64,000 nucleotides of DNA from Pseudomonadota bacterium (GTDB taxonomy: Bacteria > Pseudomonadota > Alphaproteobacteria > Rhizobiales > Rhizobiaceae): positions 12,644 through 76,643 of the forward strand of contig JAEZXX010000022.1 of the NCBI GenBank assembly GCA_023419535.1. Reading direction: 5' to 3'. Positions within the stretch are counted from its first letter, which is position 1; every line of letters begins with the position of its first letter. Below are positions 54,996 through 63,284 of the stretch, piece by piece. The notes beneath the pieces were generated by a model that was not told the origin of the DNA, searched no databases, and worked only from the letters and a program-made list of their open reading frames with translations. The translations under genes were made by a program, and so were the position numbers.

Positions 54996-56192
54996 ATGGC
55001 CACCAACACGGCGCGCGTCCCGGGACGCCATTTCCTGCAGATTCCCGGCCCGACGCCGGTGCCGGACCGCATCCTGTCCGCCATGGCGCAGGCCGTGATC
55101 GATCACCGCGGTCCGGAGTTCCAGCGCCTCGGCCAGCGCGTGCTGGAGCGGGTGAAGGCCGTGTTCAAGACGCGGAGCCGGGTCTTCATCTACCCGGCCT
55201 CGGGCACGGGCGCCTGGGAGGCGGCGCTCGTCAACACGCTGTCGCCCGGCGACAAGGTGCTGATGTTCGAGACCGGGCACTTCGCCACGCTCTGGCGGGG
55301 TCTGGCGCAGAAGGTCGGCATCGAGCCCGAGTTCATCGCCTCCGATTGGCGGACCGGCGCGGACGCCGGCGCGATCGAGGCGCGACTGCGCGAGGACCCC
55401 GGCCAGGAGATCAAGGCGGTCTGCGTCGTCCACAACGAGACGTCGACCGGCTGCGTCTCGCCCATCGCCGACATCCGCCGCGCGATCGACGCGGCGAACC
55501 ACCCGGCGCTCCTCCTCGTCGACACGATCTCCTCGCTGGGCTCGATCGACTACCGGCACGACGAATGGGGCGTCGACGTCACCGTCGCGGGCTCGCAGAA
55601 GGGGCTGATGCTGCCGCCGGGCCTGTCCTTCAACGCGGTGTCCGGCAAGGCGCTGGCCGCCGCCGAGGCCGCCCGGTCGCGCAGGCTCTTCTGGTCCTGG
55701 CAGGAGATGGCCGGGCCGAACGACCAGGGCTTCTTCCCCTACACGCCCGCGACCAACCTCCTCTACGGGCTCGATGCCGCGCTCGACATGCTGGAGGAGG
55801 AGGGTCTGGACGCGGTCTTCGACCGCCACGACCGCCACGCCGAGGCCACCCGCGCCGCGGCGCGGGCCTGGGGCCTGGAGATCCTGTGCCGCGTGCCGGA
55901 GCACCATTCCTCGTCCCTGACGGCGCTTCTGATGCCGGAAGGCCACGACGCCGACCGCTTCCGCCGGATCGCACTGGAAAGCTTCGACATCTCGCTCGGC
56001 ACCGGGCTTTCGAAGCTCGCGGGCCGCGTCTTCCGCATCGGCCATCTCGGCGACACCAACGATCTGACGATCCTCGGGGCGCTCGCCGGCGTGGAGATGA
56101 GCCTCGACCTCGCCGGCGTCCCGCACCGCAAGGGCGGCGTGCAGGCGGCGATGGCGGTCCTTTCCGCCGACGCCAGAGCCCGGACGGCCTGA
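54996..56192 (+). CDS. Serine-glyoxylate-type aminotransferase (class V)
   Basis: PLP enzyme (398 aa) of aminotransferase class V. HFLQIPGPTPVPDRIL at the N-terminus, YPASGTGAWEAALVNTLSPGD, VVHNETSTGC, LLVDTISSLGSIDYRHDEWG and the PLP lysine Lys202 in VAGSQKGLMLPPG are the pattern of SgaA/alanine-glyoxylate aminotransferase. It would convert glyoxylate to glycine using serine or alanine. The ATG at 54996 has GGGGAGG six bases upstream. It is divergent from the dehydrogenase-gntR operon, sharing an operator-like region, which supports a joint role in glyoxylate metabolism. Confidence 0.92.
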   Translation: MATNTARVPGRHFLQIPGPTPVPDRILSAMAQAVIDHRGPEFQRLGQRVLERVKAVFKTRSRVFIYPASGTGAWEAALVNTLSPGDKVLMFETGHFATLWRGLAQKVGIEPEFIASDWRTGADAGAIEARLREDPGQEIKAVCVVHNETSTGCVSPIADIRRAIDAANHPALLLVDTISSLGSIDYRHDEWGVDVTVAGSQKGLMLPPGLSFNAVSGKALAAAEAARSRRLFWSWQEMAGPNDQGFFPYTPATNLLYGLDAALDMLEEEGLDAVFDRHDRHAEATRAAARAWGLEILCRVPEHHSSSLTALLMPEGHDADRFRRIALESFDISLGTGLSKLAGRVFRIGHLGDTNDLTILGALAGVEMSLDLAGVPHRKGGVQAAMAVLSADARARTA

Positions 56193-56315
56193 ACGCCGAA
56201 CTTGCCTGCCAGGCTAACGGAGTAGCGGTTGATCGCGGCGGACAGCGGGTTAGTTCGCCCGCCTGACGACCCCGGCGCTCGGGCCGACCGGCCCGCCGCC
56301 CCCCGGATATTGCCC

Positions 56316-57473
56316 ATGACGCCAAGCTCCGCCGTTCGCGTGTCCTCCCCCGGTGGACTGCAGCGTCTCTCCGTCCACGGCGAGCCGTCCGCCTTCGCGG
56401 CCTGTCCGCTCGTCGCCTGCATTCCGGCCCGGGACGAGGCGGAGCGGATCGAGGCGTGCCTCGCGGCGGCCGACGACGAACTGGAGCCAGGCGACGGCAT
56501 CCTCCTCTTCGCCAACGGCTGCAGGGACGAGACGGTGCCGCGCGCGCTGGACGCCCTGGAGGCGATGCGGCGGCCCTTTGTTCTTCTCGACGGCGACTGG
56601 AGCGAGGGGGCGGGCGGTGCGCCGCACGCCCGGCGCCTGGCGATGGAGACCGCGCATGCGAACGCGCCCCGCGCCGTGCTGCTCTCGCTCGACGGCGACA
56701 CCCTCGTGCGGCCCGGCCTGCGGGCGTCCTACGCCAGGGCCTTCAGGGAGGGCTTCGACCTCGTGTGCGGGGCGATCGGCTTCCCGCCCGACGAGGCGGC
56801 ATCGCTGCCGCCGGCAGACCCGGAGCAGCAGGGCGTCGTGCGCGAATACCGACGCCTGTCCGCCCATGTCGCGGCGCTGCTCGATCCCGATCCCGACAAT
56901 CCCTGGCCCCATCACGGCAATATCGGCGGCGCGAACTTCGCGATCTCGGCGAAGGCCTACGATGCGGTCGGCGGCATGCCGACGCCGCCCTTCGCCGAGG
57001 ACCGCGCGCTGCGCCGCCTCTGCCAAGCTTACGGCTTGCGAATCCGCTACTGCGACGACGCGCTCGCCTGGACCTCCTGCCGGCTCGACGGAAGGGCGTG
57101 GGGCGGGCTGGCGGACGAGCTCCTGCGCGAGCGCTCGGAGGCCGACCCGCTCGTGGACGAGCTTCTGGAGCCGCCGGAGAGTCTGATCCTGCGGATCGAG
57201 ACGCGGCGTGCCTTCCTGTGCGCGCGGACCGGGCCGGATCGGCTGCGCCTTCTCCTCGCCCTCGGCCTCGACGCTCTCGCGGCCGGGCCGAGGGCGGCCG
57301 CCGGCGGGCCGAAGGCCTGGGTCTCGGCCGAGGATGTCAGCCCGCGCCTGAAGCGCCGGCGTCTTCGCCTGTCGGATCTGCGGCGGCACCTGCCGGAGCT
57401 CGCCCGCCGCCACCGCGCCATCGCAGAAGGTCGAGCCGGTAGCCCGGCTCCTCCTGCGACGCGAGCGACGTGA
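56316..57473 (+). CDS. Family 2 glycosyltransferase
   Basis: A 385-residue GT-A-fold glycosyltransferase, with no signal peptide and no clear membrane helices. Near residue 32 it has VACIPARDEAERIEACLAAA, then LLFANGCRDETVPRALDAL, the metal-binding DGD in LLSLDGDTLVRPGL, NIGGANFAISAKAYDAVGGM and PPFAEDRALRRLCQAYGLRI (acceptor/catalytic ED). Its last 137 bases overlap, on the opposite strand, the end of the deacetylase-methyltransferase gene. It is convergent with that gene and its acyl-CoA dehydrogenase partner. Donor and acceptor are unknown; an amino-sugar linkage is plausible from context. Confidence 0.85.
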   Translation: MTPSSAVRVSSPGGLQRLSVHGEPSAFAACPLVACIPARDEAERIEACLAAADDELEPGDGILLFANGCRDETVPRALDALEAMRRPFVLLDGDWSEGAGGAPHARRLAMETAHANAPRAVLLSLDGDTLVRPGLRASYARAFREGFDLVCGAIGFPPDEAASLPPADPEQQGVVREYRRLSAHVAALLDPDPDNPWPHHGNIGGANFAISAKAYDAVGGMPTPPFAEDRALRRLCQAYGLRIRYCDDALAWTSCRLDGRAWGGLADELLRERSEADPLVDELLEPPESLILRIETRRAFLCARTGPDRLRLLLALGLDALAAGPRAAAGGPKAWVSAEDVSPRLKRRRLRLSDLRRHLPELARRHRAIAEGRAGSPAPPATRAT

Positions 57474-58722
57474 CCCCGGCGCCGAGCCGCGCGATGAAGT
57501 AGTCCGCCGCGTCGGTGCCCGACAGCGGCGTGCCGGTCGCGCCGCGATAGGAGACCAGGAGGAGGCTCGCGCCCTTTTCCAGGCGGACGGCGAGCTTGGC
57601 CGCCAGCGTGTCGAGCGCGTCCTCGCGCAGGAAGTAGAGGATCTCCGAGAGGACCAGGAGGTCGAAGGGCCCGTCCGGAAGATCGTCCGGCAGGCTGCCG
57701 ACCTGGAAGCGGGCGTGCTCGCCGAAACCTCGGGCGTTGGCGCGGTCCACGATCGCGGGGTCCCGATCGATCCCGACGGCCTGTTCGGCCTTCCCGCTCG
57801 CGATCAGCGCGCCCGTCAGGTGCCCTTCGCCGCAGCCCGCCTCCAGTGCGCGGCGGTGGCGGCGCGACCCGAGGATGGCGAGTGCGGCCTCGCGCTTTGC
57901 GAGCTCGTAAGCCGAGGTGCGGACGTGCCAGGGGTCCCCGTCGTCGGCATAGAGCCGGGCGAAGTGCTCGCGTCCGGGAACGTCGCCCGGCAGGGCGCTC
58001 CAGGAGATCGGCTCGAACGGCTCGTCCATCGCCGCCAGGAACCAGGCGGGCAGCGCGAACCCCTCCGGATCGTCCGTCACGACACGGCCGAGCTGGCTGG
58101 CATGCTCGTTCAGCGCCGCCCGCTTGGCACGGATGTCGGTGGGCAGGCGGAAGGCCGTCAGTTCGGCGTGCCGGAACGGCTGCTCGTCCGCGAGGCGCCG
58201 CGACCAGACCTCGTAGTTCAGGAGCCGCAGGCCGGGCAGGCGATCGCGCACCGCCTGGGCGATCGCCGCCGCCGCATGGTGATCGGGATGGGGGTCGTCG
58301 GGATGGGGCGCGGCCAGCGCGCTCGCCCCGAGCCGACGGCAGAGGGCGACGACGCTCTCCACCGCCTCGACGAGACGGGGCGAGCGCCCGCTCGCTCCGT
58401 CCGGAAGAGACAGGCGCAGCCATTCGGCGCCCTCGCCGTAGAGGCAGCCGACCGCGGCCTCCTGCTCGGCGCGGCGGATCGCGGCGAGCTTGAGCGGCGG
58501 GGTGAGCGCCGAGCCGCGGTGCGAGCCCTCGCCGTCCGTCAGGGCGACGAGGGCGACGGGGCGCCGCGCTTGTCCGCAGGCGATCAGGAGCGACGAGCAG
58601 CCGATCGTCTCGTCGTCCGGGTGCGGCGACAGGACGACGAGCGCGCCGTCGCCGATGAGCCGCAAGGGGTCTGCGATCGGCGCCGTGGCCATGCGCTCGC
58701 GCCAGGCTGCGACGGTGCTCAC
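57337..58722 (-). CDS. PIG-L deacetylase / NodS-like SAM methyltransferase fusion
   Basis: A 461-residue bifunctional protein. Residues ~15-240 form a LmbE/PIG-L zinc deacetylase: VVLSPHPDDETIGCSSLL gives the HPDDE zinc motif and HPDDPHPDHHAAAA the later histidines. Residues ~270-440 form a class I methyltransferase of NodS type: LEAGCGEGHLTGALI (SAM loop), VGIDRDPAIV and FDLLVLSEILYFL, the NodS-like signature. Deacetylation of an N-acetyl amino sugar followed by N-methylation is a chemically sensible pair. The GTG start at 58722 overlaps the acyl-CoA dehydrogenase stop (GTGA). The 3' end overlaps the convergent glycosyltransferase by 137 bases; both reading frames look genuine up to their stops. 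Confidence 0.9.
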   Translation of the reverse strand: MSTVAAWRERMATAPIADPLRLIGDGALVVLSPHPDDETIGCSSLLIACGQARRPVALVALTDGEGSHRGSALTPPLKLAAIRRAEQEAAVGCLYGEGAEWLRLSLPDGASGRSPRLVEAVESVVALCRRLGASALAAPHPDDPHPDHHAAAAIAQAVRDRLPGLRLLNYEVWSRRLADEQPFRHAELTAFRLPTDIRAKRAALNEHASQLGRVVTDDPEGFALPAWFLAAMDEPFEPISWSALPGDVPGREHFARLYADDGDPWHVRTSAYELAKREAALAILGSRRHRRALEAGCGEGHLTGALIASGKAEQAVGIDRDPAIVDRANARGFGEHARFQVGSLPDDLPDGPFDLLVLSEILYFLREDALDTLAAKLAVRLEKGASLLLVSYRGATGTPLSGTDAADYFIARLGAGVTSLASQEEPGYRLDLLRWRGGGGRAPAGAAADPTGEDAGASGAG

Positions 58723-59825
58723 GGAACGAGGTCCCGCGCCAGGACCCGTCCGTGCTCGGCGAGGACGGCGTCGGGGTTCGCCTGCCGGATATAGACCGAC
58801 AGGTCCCGCGTCAGCGCCTCGACCGGATGGCCGGCGGCGAAGGAGCCGAGCCCGAGCGCGCGTTCGGCAAGATCGATGATCTCCATGGCCGCCGTTTCGA
58901 CCGCGAGACGGGCGAAGGCGGACAGGGCGACGGCGCGCGACACGTCCTCCGGCGCGCTTCCCTCGGGCATCGTCTCGATGCGCGCGGCCGCGTCCTCGAC
59001 CCAGAGCCGCGCCGTGCGCCCTTTCAGGATCGCGGTTCCGATGCGCGCCGTCTGGATCGGGTGGGCGTCGCGCCCGCTGGCATGCAGCCCGCGCGCGACA
59101 TGGGCGACGATCGCCTCGAGGGCGCCGAGCTGGGCGGCGGCGCAGCGCCAGATGCCGCCCACGAAATAGGGCTCGCGGGCATAGACGCCGGGCCGGCCGA
59201 GCCGATGGGCCTCCTCCACGCAGAGCCCGCCGAGATCGTAGCTGCCCGACAGCGTCCGTCGCATGCCGCGGTGGTTCCAGGTCGAGATGTCGACGCGGGC
59301 GGGATCGTCGGCGGACAGAAGCAAGAGCTGTTGCGCGCCGGCTTCGTCGCGGACGGGAACGACCGCCAGATCGAGGACCCCGACGCCGGACGCGTAGCGC
59401 TTGGTCCCGGTCAGGCGCGCCCTGCCGTCGTCGCTCCGCGCGATGCGGGCCGGCTCCGCCCCGTCCGCCCCCCACACGCCGAGGAAGGCACCTTCGAGTA
59501 CCCGGCGGAGCGTCGCATCCTGCTGCTCGGCCGTGCCGTAGAGCGCGACGAGCTGCAGGGCGTTGAGATGTCCTTCGAAGAGCCGGGCGGTGGAGAGGTC
59601 CGCCCCGCCGATCGCCGACAGGAAGCCGAGCACGTCGCGCCAGGGAGCGCGATAGGCGAAGCCGCCCTCTTCGGTCGCCGCGACGAAACGCTGGGGGAGC
59701 GCATGGCGCCGCAGGCAGTCGAGGAAAGGCCTCGGATCGTCGGATGCGGCGCCTGTGGCCGCCTCCGTCAACTCGTCGACGAGAGGATGCCGGAGGAAAC
59801 GGGTCTCGCCGGGCTCGATGGACAA
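58719..59825 (-). CDS. Acyl-CoA dehydrogenase family protein
   Basis: A 368-residue flavoprotein of acyl-CoA dehydrogenase type. LSAIGGADLSTARLFEGHLNALQLVALYG is the N-terminal helical domain, LTGTKRYASGVGVLDLAVVPV the beta domain, and SVYIRQANPDAVLAEHGRVLARD the C-terminal helix region. The catalytic glutamate position is not obvious, so it may act on an acyl carrier or other non-standard substrate. The start is a TTG at 59825 with GGAAG just upstream; no in-frame ATG or GTG fits better. It is the first gene of a coupled pair with the deacetylase-methyltransferase. Confidence 0.82.
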   Translation of the reverse strand: MSIEPGETRFLRHPLVDELTEAATGAASDDPRPFLDCLRRHALPQRFVAATEEGGFAYRAPWRDVLGFLSAIGGADLSTARLFEGHLNALQLVALYGTAEQQDATLRRVLEGAFLGVWGADGAEPARIARSDDGRARLTGTKRYASGVGVLDLAVVPVRDEAGAQQLLLLSADDPARVDISTWNHRGMRRTLSGSYDLGGLCVEEAHRLGRPGVYAREPYFVGGIWRCAAAQLGALEAIVAHVARGLHASGRDAHPIQTARIGTAILKGRTARLWVEDAAARIETMPEGSAPEDVSRAVALSAFARLAVETAAMEIIDLAERALGLGSFAAGHPVEALTRDLSVYIRQANPDAVLAEHGRVLARDLVP

Positions 59826-60047
59826 CGCTTCCAGCCTTCCTGTTGGATCGGTGCGGGCTTAGGCCGCTGCGAACCCGTGGGCCCGCGATCGTCCGGTGGG
59901 CTTAGCATGTGCGGGCCCAACATGCAGGACGGCCGCAAGGGGCTGCGACGGATGGTCCGCGATCGTCGCGCTGAACGCCTGGCGGCAAGCGTTCAAAGTT
60001 CAGCCCATCTTCGTGAGGTATAGGCGAAGGGGAACGGGGAACCCGCC

Positions 60048-60707
60048 TTGAGACCGACCGCCATCGCCGCAGCGCTCTGCCTTCCCTCGGTCCTTGCGGC
60101 CGCCCCGGCGCTGGCGCATCCGCACGTCTTCGCCGAATCGCGCATGGAGATCGTCGGAACGCCGGACGGCCAGCTCGCCTCGGTGCGCAACGTCTGGCGC
60201 ATGGACGAGCTTTTCTCCTCCTCCGTCCTCTTCGACTTCGACAAGAACGCCGACGGCGAGCTCGACGCCGAGGAACTCGCCGCGGTTGGGGCGGTGGTGA
60301 AGGAATCGATCGCCGAATGGGGCTTCTACACGTTCGTGGAGGTGGAGGGGCGGGACGTGCCCATGAACCCGCCGGACGCGATCCGTGCGCTGATGCAGGA
60401 CGGGCAGCTGGTCATGTTCTTCGAGATGACGCCGAAGGAGTCGGTCGACCTCAGGGCGACGCCGGCGACCTTCTCGGTCTTCGACGATTCGTTCTTCGTC
60501 GCCTTCGCCTTCGAGGGGGAGGGGGCCTTCGATCTTCTGGAGATGCCGGGCGGCTGTACCAAGGCCGTCCACGAACCCGATCCGGACGCGGCCGCGCAGG
60601 AATGGATGGATTCGATCTCCATGCTCGACCCCGATCAGAGCGTGCCCGACGACGGCGTGGAATGGGGTGCGGTCTTCTCCACCACGCTGCAGGTCGGCTG
60701 CGGATGA
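60048..60707 (+). CDS. DUF1007 periplasmic protein with an EF-hand-like loop
   Basis: A 219-residue exported protein of the DUF1007 family. The TTG at 60048 gives a signal peptide (RPTAIAAALCLPSVLAAAPALA) and GGGGA is nine bases upstream. The mature protein starts with the family motif HPHVFAESRMEIV. Residues in FDFDKNADGELDAEEL contain a complete EF-hand loop (DKNADGELDAEE), so calcium or another divalent ion may bind. The stop overlaps the NicO gene start by four bases. DUF1007-NicO pairs recur in proteobacteria; the protein is probably a periplasmic accessory for metal transport. Confidence 0.85.
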   Translation: MRPTAIAAALCLPSVLAAAPALAHPHVFAESRMEIVGTPDGQLASVRNVWRMDELFSSSVLFDFDKNADGELDAEELAAVGAVVKESIAEWGFYTFVEVEGRDVPMNPPDAIRALMQDGQLVMFFEMTPKESVDLRATPATFSVFDDSFFVAFAFEGEGAFDLLEMPGGCTKAVHEPDPDAAAQEWMDSISMLDPDQSVPDDGVEWGAVFSTTLQVGCG

Positions 60708-61753
60708 GGCCGGCCCGGACCCTCCTCGTCCTCTCGCTCGTCATCGCGGCCATGCCCGCGCTGGCGCAGTCGCCCTTCGGCATCGGCAATGCGGAGGTCG
60801 CGGTCCAGCCCGGCTCCGGCACGGCCTTCGCCTGGCTCGCGACGCAGCAGCAGACGTTCTTCGCCTCGCTGCGCGAAGCGCTCGTCGGCATCCGCAACGG
60901 CTCGGGCGGGCTCTCGTGGCTCGTCGGCCTGTCCTTCGCCTACGGCGTCTTCCACGCGGCGGGTCCGGGCCACGGCAAGGCGGTGATCTCCAGCTACATG
61001 CTGGCGAACGAGGTCCAGCTCCGGCGCGGAGTGGCCCTGTCCTTCGTCTCCGCCCTCGTTCAGGCCCTGACCGCGCTTCTCCTCGTGGGCGCCGGCTGGT
61101 GGCTGCTGCGCGGCTCCGCGATCACCATGACGCAGGCGGGGCGCTGGCTGGAGCTCGGCTCCTACGCGCTCGTCGCGGCCTTCGGGGCCTGGCTGCTCGT
61201 CGCCAAGCTGGTCGCCGTCGCGCGGCGCCGGCCGGTGCGCGCGGCGTCCGCGACGCCCCTGACGGCGACCGGCGGGCTGGCCTTCGCCGAGGCGTCCGGC
61301 GCCGCGCCGCGTTCGCAGCCCATCATGCGGGCGGCATCCGGCGGGTTCTCGGCGGATGTCTGCCGCGACGACGCCGACAACTGCGACTGCGGCCGCGCGC
61401 ACATCGCCGATCCGCGCCGACTGGGCGGCGAGCGGCTGGGCCTTCGCTCGGCCGCCTCGGCGGTGCTCGCGGTCGGCCTGCGGCCCTGCTCGGGCGCGAT
61501 CGTCGTCCTCACCTTCTCGCTGGTGAACGGGCTCCATCTGGCGGGCGTGCTCTCGGTGCTCGCCATGGCGCTCGGGACAGCGATCACCGTCTCGGTGCTC
61601 GCCTGCCTCGCGGTGTTCTCCAAGGACACGGCGATGCGCCTTGGCGGCCGCCGGGCGACGCTCGTGCGCGACGCGATCGAGCTTGCTGGCGCCGCCCTCC
61701 TCCTCGTCCTCGGCCTCGCGCTCATCCTCGGCAGCACTCAGCTGCCGGCATAA
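60704..61753 (+). CDS. NicO/RcnA-family nickel/cobalt (or zinc) transporter
   Basis: A 349-residue membrane protein with an N-terminal signal-like helix and about six further helices. The family motifs FAYGVFHAAGPGHGKAVISSY near residue 80 and AVGLRPCSGAIVVLTFSL near 258 are present. The central cytoplasmic loop has a cysteine/aspartate/histidine cluster (DVCRDDADNCDCGRAHIAD) in the position of the His-rich metal loop of RcnA. The ATG overlaps the DUF1007 stop (ATGA). It is likely to move Ni, Co or Zn, with direction unknown. Its last 16 bases overlap the convergent GATase gene. Confidence 0.85.
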   Translation: MRPARTLLVLSLVIAAMPALAQSPFGIGNAEVAVQPGSGTAFAWLATQQQTFFASLREALVGIRNGSGGLSWLVGLSFAYGVFHAAGPGHGKAVISSYMLANEVQLRRGVALSFVSALVQALTALLLVGAGWWLLRGSAITMTQAGRWLELGSYALVAAFGAWLLVAKLVAVARRRPVRAASATPLTATGGLAFAEASGAAPRSQPIMRAASGGFSADVCRDDADNCDCGRAHIADPRRLGGERLGLRSAASAVLAVGLRPCSGAIVVLTFSLVNGLHLAGVLSVLAMALGTAITVSVLACLAVFSKDTAMRLGGRRATLVRDAIELAGAALLLVLGLALILGSTQLPA

Positions 61754-62484
61754 GCCCGGCAGGCGTCGCCGAAGGCGCGGAAGATGGCGCCGGAGGCCGG
61801 ATCGCTTTCTGCGAAATATTCCGGGTGCCACTGGACGCCGAGGCAGAAGCTCCGTGCGCTCGCATGCGACACGGCCTCGATCGTGCCGTCCGGGGCGCGG
61901 GCCTCGACGCTCAACGGCGCCGCCCGGCGCTCGATCGCCTGCCGGGGCAGCGAGTTCACTTGGACCGTCGGCGCGCCGACGATCGCCTCGAGCCGGCCCC
62001 CCGGCTCGACGTTCACGCGCTGGCGGATGGCGAAGCGCTCGTCCATCTCCGGATGCTCGGGCGCGCGGTGGTCGTCCCGCCCGTCGATCTCCTGGATCTC
62101 CGAGGCGAGCGTCCCGCCGAACGCGACGTTGAGCTCCTGGTGCCCGCGGCAGATCGCCAGAAGCGGCAGACCGAGATCGATCGCCTCGCGGATCATCCCG
62201 TCGGACAGGGCGTCGCGAGCCTCGTCGAAGGGTGCATGTGTCTCGTCCGGTGCCGTCCCGTAGCGGGACGGGTGGACGTTGGTGCGCGAGCCGGTGGTGA
62301 GGACGCCGTGGAAGCCGGACAGGACGCCCCGGACGTCGATCCCCTCGAGCGCGGGGACGATGACGGGAACGGCGCCCGCGACGTTCAGGATCGCGCTCAG
62401 ATAGGTGGCCGGGCTCGCGTGCCAGCGGTAGTTCTCGAAGTCGCGGATGTCGGCGGGAACGGCGACGAGAATGGGCTTGGCCAT
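61738..62484 (-). CDS. Gamma-glutamyl-gamma-aminobutyrate hydrolase family protein (class I GATase)
   Basis: A 248-residue PuuD-like hydrolase. The nucleophile Cys112 lies in LPLLAICRGHQELNVAFGG and the His-Glu pair in CLGVQWHPEYFAESD. VLTTGSRTNVHPSRYG is the family's substrate-side loop. PuuD cleaves gamma-Glu-GABA in putrescine breakdown, but no other puu genes are near, so the physiological substrate is open. The ATG at 62484 is taken because it gives the standard N-terminus MAKPILVAVPADIRD. It is convergent with and slightly overlaps the NicO gene, and is divergent from recX. Confidence 0.88.
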   Translation of the reverse strand: MAKPILVAVPADIRDFENYRWHASPATYLSAILNVAGAVPVIVPALEGIDVRGVLSGFHGVLTTGSRTNVHPSRYGTAPDETHAPFDEARDALSDGMIREAIDLGLPLLAICRGHQELNVAFGGTLASEIQEIDGRDDHRAPEHPEMDERFAIRQRVNVEPGGRLEAIVGAPTVQVNSLPRQAIERRAAPLSVEARAPDGTIEAVSHASARSFCLGVQWHPEYFAESDPASGAIFRAFGDACRAYAGS

Positions 62485-62588
62485 GGGCGTGTCCGGTCGT
62501 GCGGTGCGGCTGGACGCATCCATAGCGTGAGCGCGGCAGGCGGGGGAGGGGCTTTGCGCGGCGCGCGCATTCCGGCGATAGGTGGGCG

Positions 62589-63137
62589 ATGAGCGACCAG
62601 CCAGCCCAGCGCCAGCGGCGAAAGCCCGGACCGGTGACGCGCGACTATCTGTTTCGCGCCGCCGTCCACTATCTGGAGCGCTACGCCTCCTCCAGCGGAC
62701 ATCTGGCGCGGGTCCTGCAGCGCAAGGTTCTGCGCCGGGCCCGGGAGCGCGGTGAGGACCCGGCCGCCTTCGCGCCGCTGGTGGACGAGGCGGTCGCCAA
62801 GGTGCTGGAGCTTGGACTGATCGACGACACGGCCTTCGCCGAGGCCAAGGTCGCGAGCCTCCGGCGCAGGGGCGCGTCCAGGGCGCAGCTGAACGCGAAG
62901 CTGGCCGCCAAGGGGGTCGACCGGGAGACGGCGGCTGCGGCGATGGCGGCCGACGAGACGGACGAGGCGGATGCCGCGCGCGCCTATGCGCGGCGCCGCA
63001 GGCTCGGCCCTTACCGCACGCGAGACCGGGCCGAGAAGCGGGACCGCGACGTCGCGGCGATGATGCGTGCTGGCTTCTGCTTCGCACTCGCCGCGGCGGC
63101 GGTCGACGGCGAGGACGACGATCCCTTGGCCGGCTAA
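62589..63137 (+). CDS. recX: RecX-family regulatory protein
   Basis: A 182-residue helical protein of the RecX family, modulator of RecA filaments. Recognisable repeats of three-helix units are present: AAVHYLERYASSSGHLARVLQRKVL, VLELGLIDDTAFAEAKVASLRRRGASRAQLNAKLAAKGV, and ARAYARRRRLGPYRTR. A long acidic C-terminal tail (VDGEDDDPLAG) is present. recA is not adjacent, which is common in alphaproteobacteria. Divergent from the GATase gene. Confidence 0.88.
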   Translation: MSDQPAQRQRRKPGPVTRDYLFRAAVHYLERYASSSGHLARVLQRKVLRRARERGEDPAAFAPLVDEAVAKVLELGLIDDTAFAEAKVASLRRRGASRAQLNAKLAAKGVDRETAAAAMAADETDEADAARAYARRRRLGPYRTRDRAEKRDRDVAAMMRAGFCFALAAAAVDGEDDDPLAG

Positions 63138-63284
63138 GCGTCCGTCCCATCACGGATCCGCGTTCGGTGGAACTGTGCTTTTCCCGTGTCGTTTCCTGCC
63201 CGACCCCGAAACGGACGGATACCCCAGGAACGACGGCCTCCGGCCGCTATGCCGGATTCGTCCAGAACGACAAGGAGGCATTCC

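Noticed and set aside
56316..59825. True nodulation (nod) gene cluster
   Set aside because: The deacetylase is PIG-L type, not NodB, and no nodA, nodC, nodD or nod box is seen; only the chemistry is analogous.
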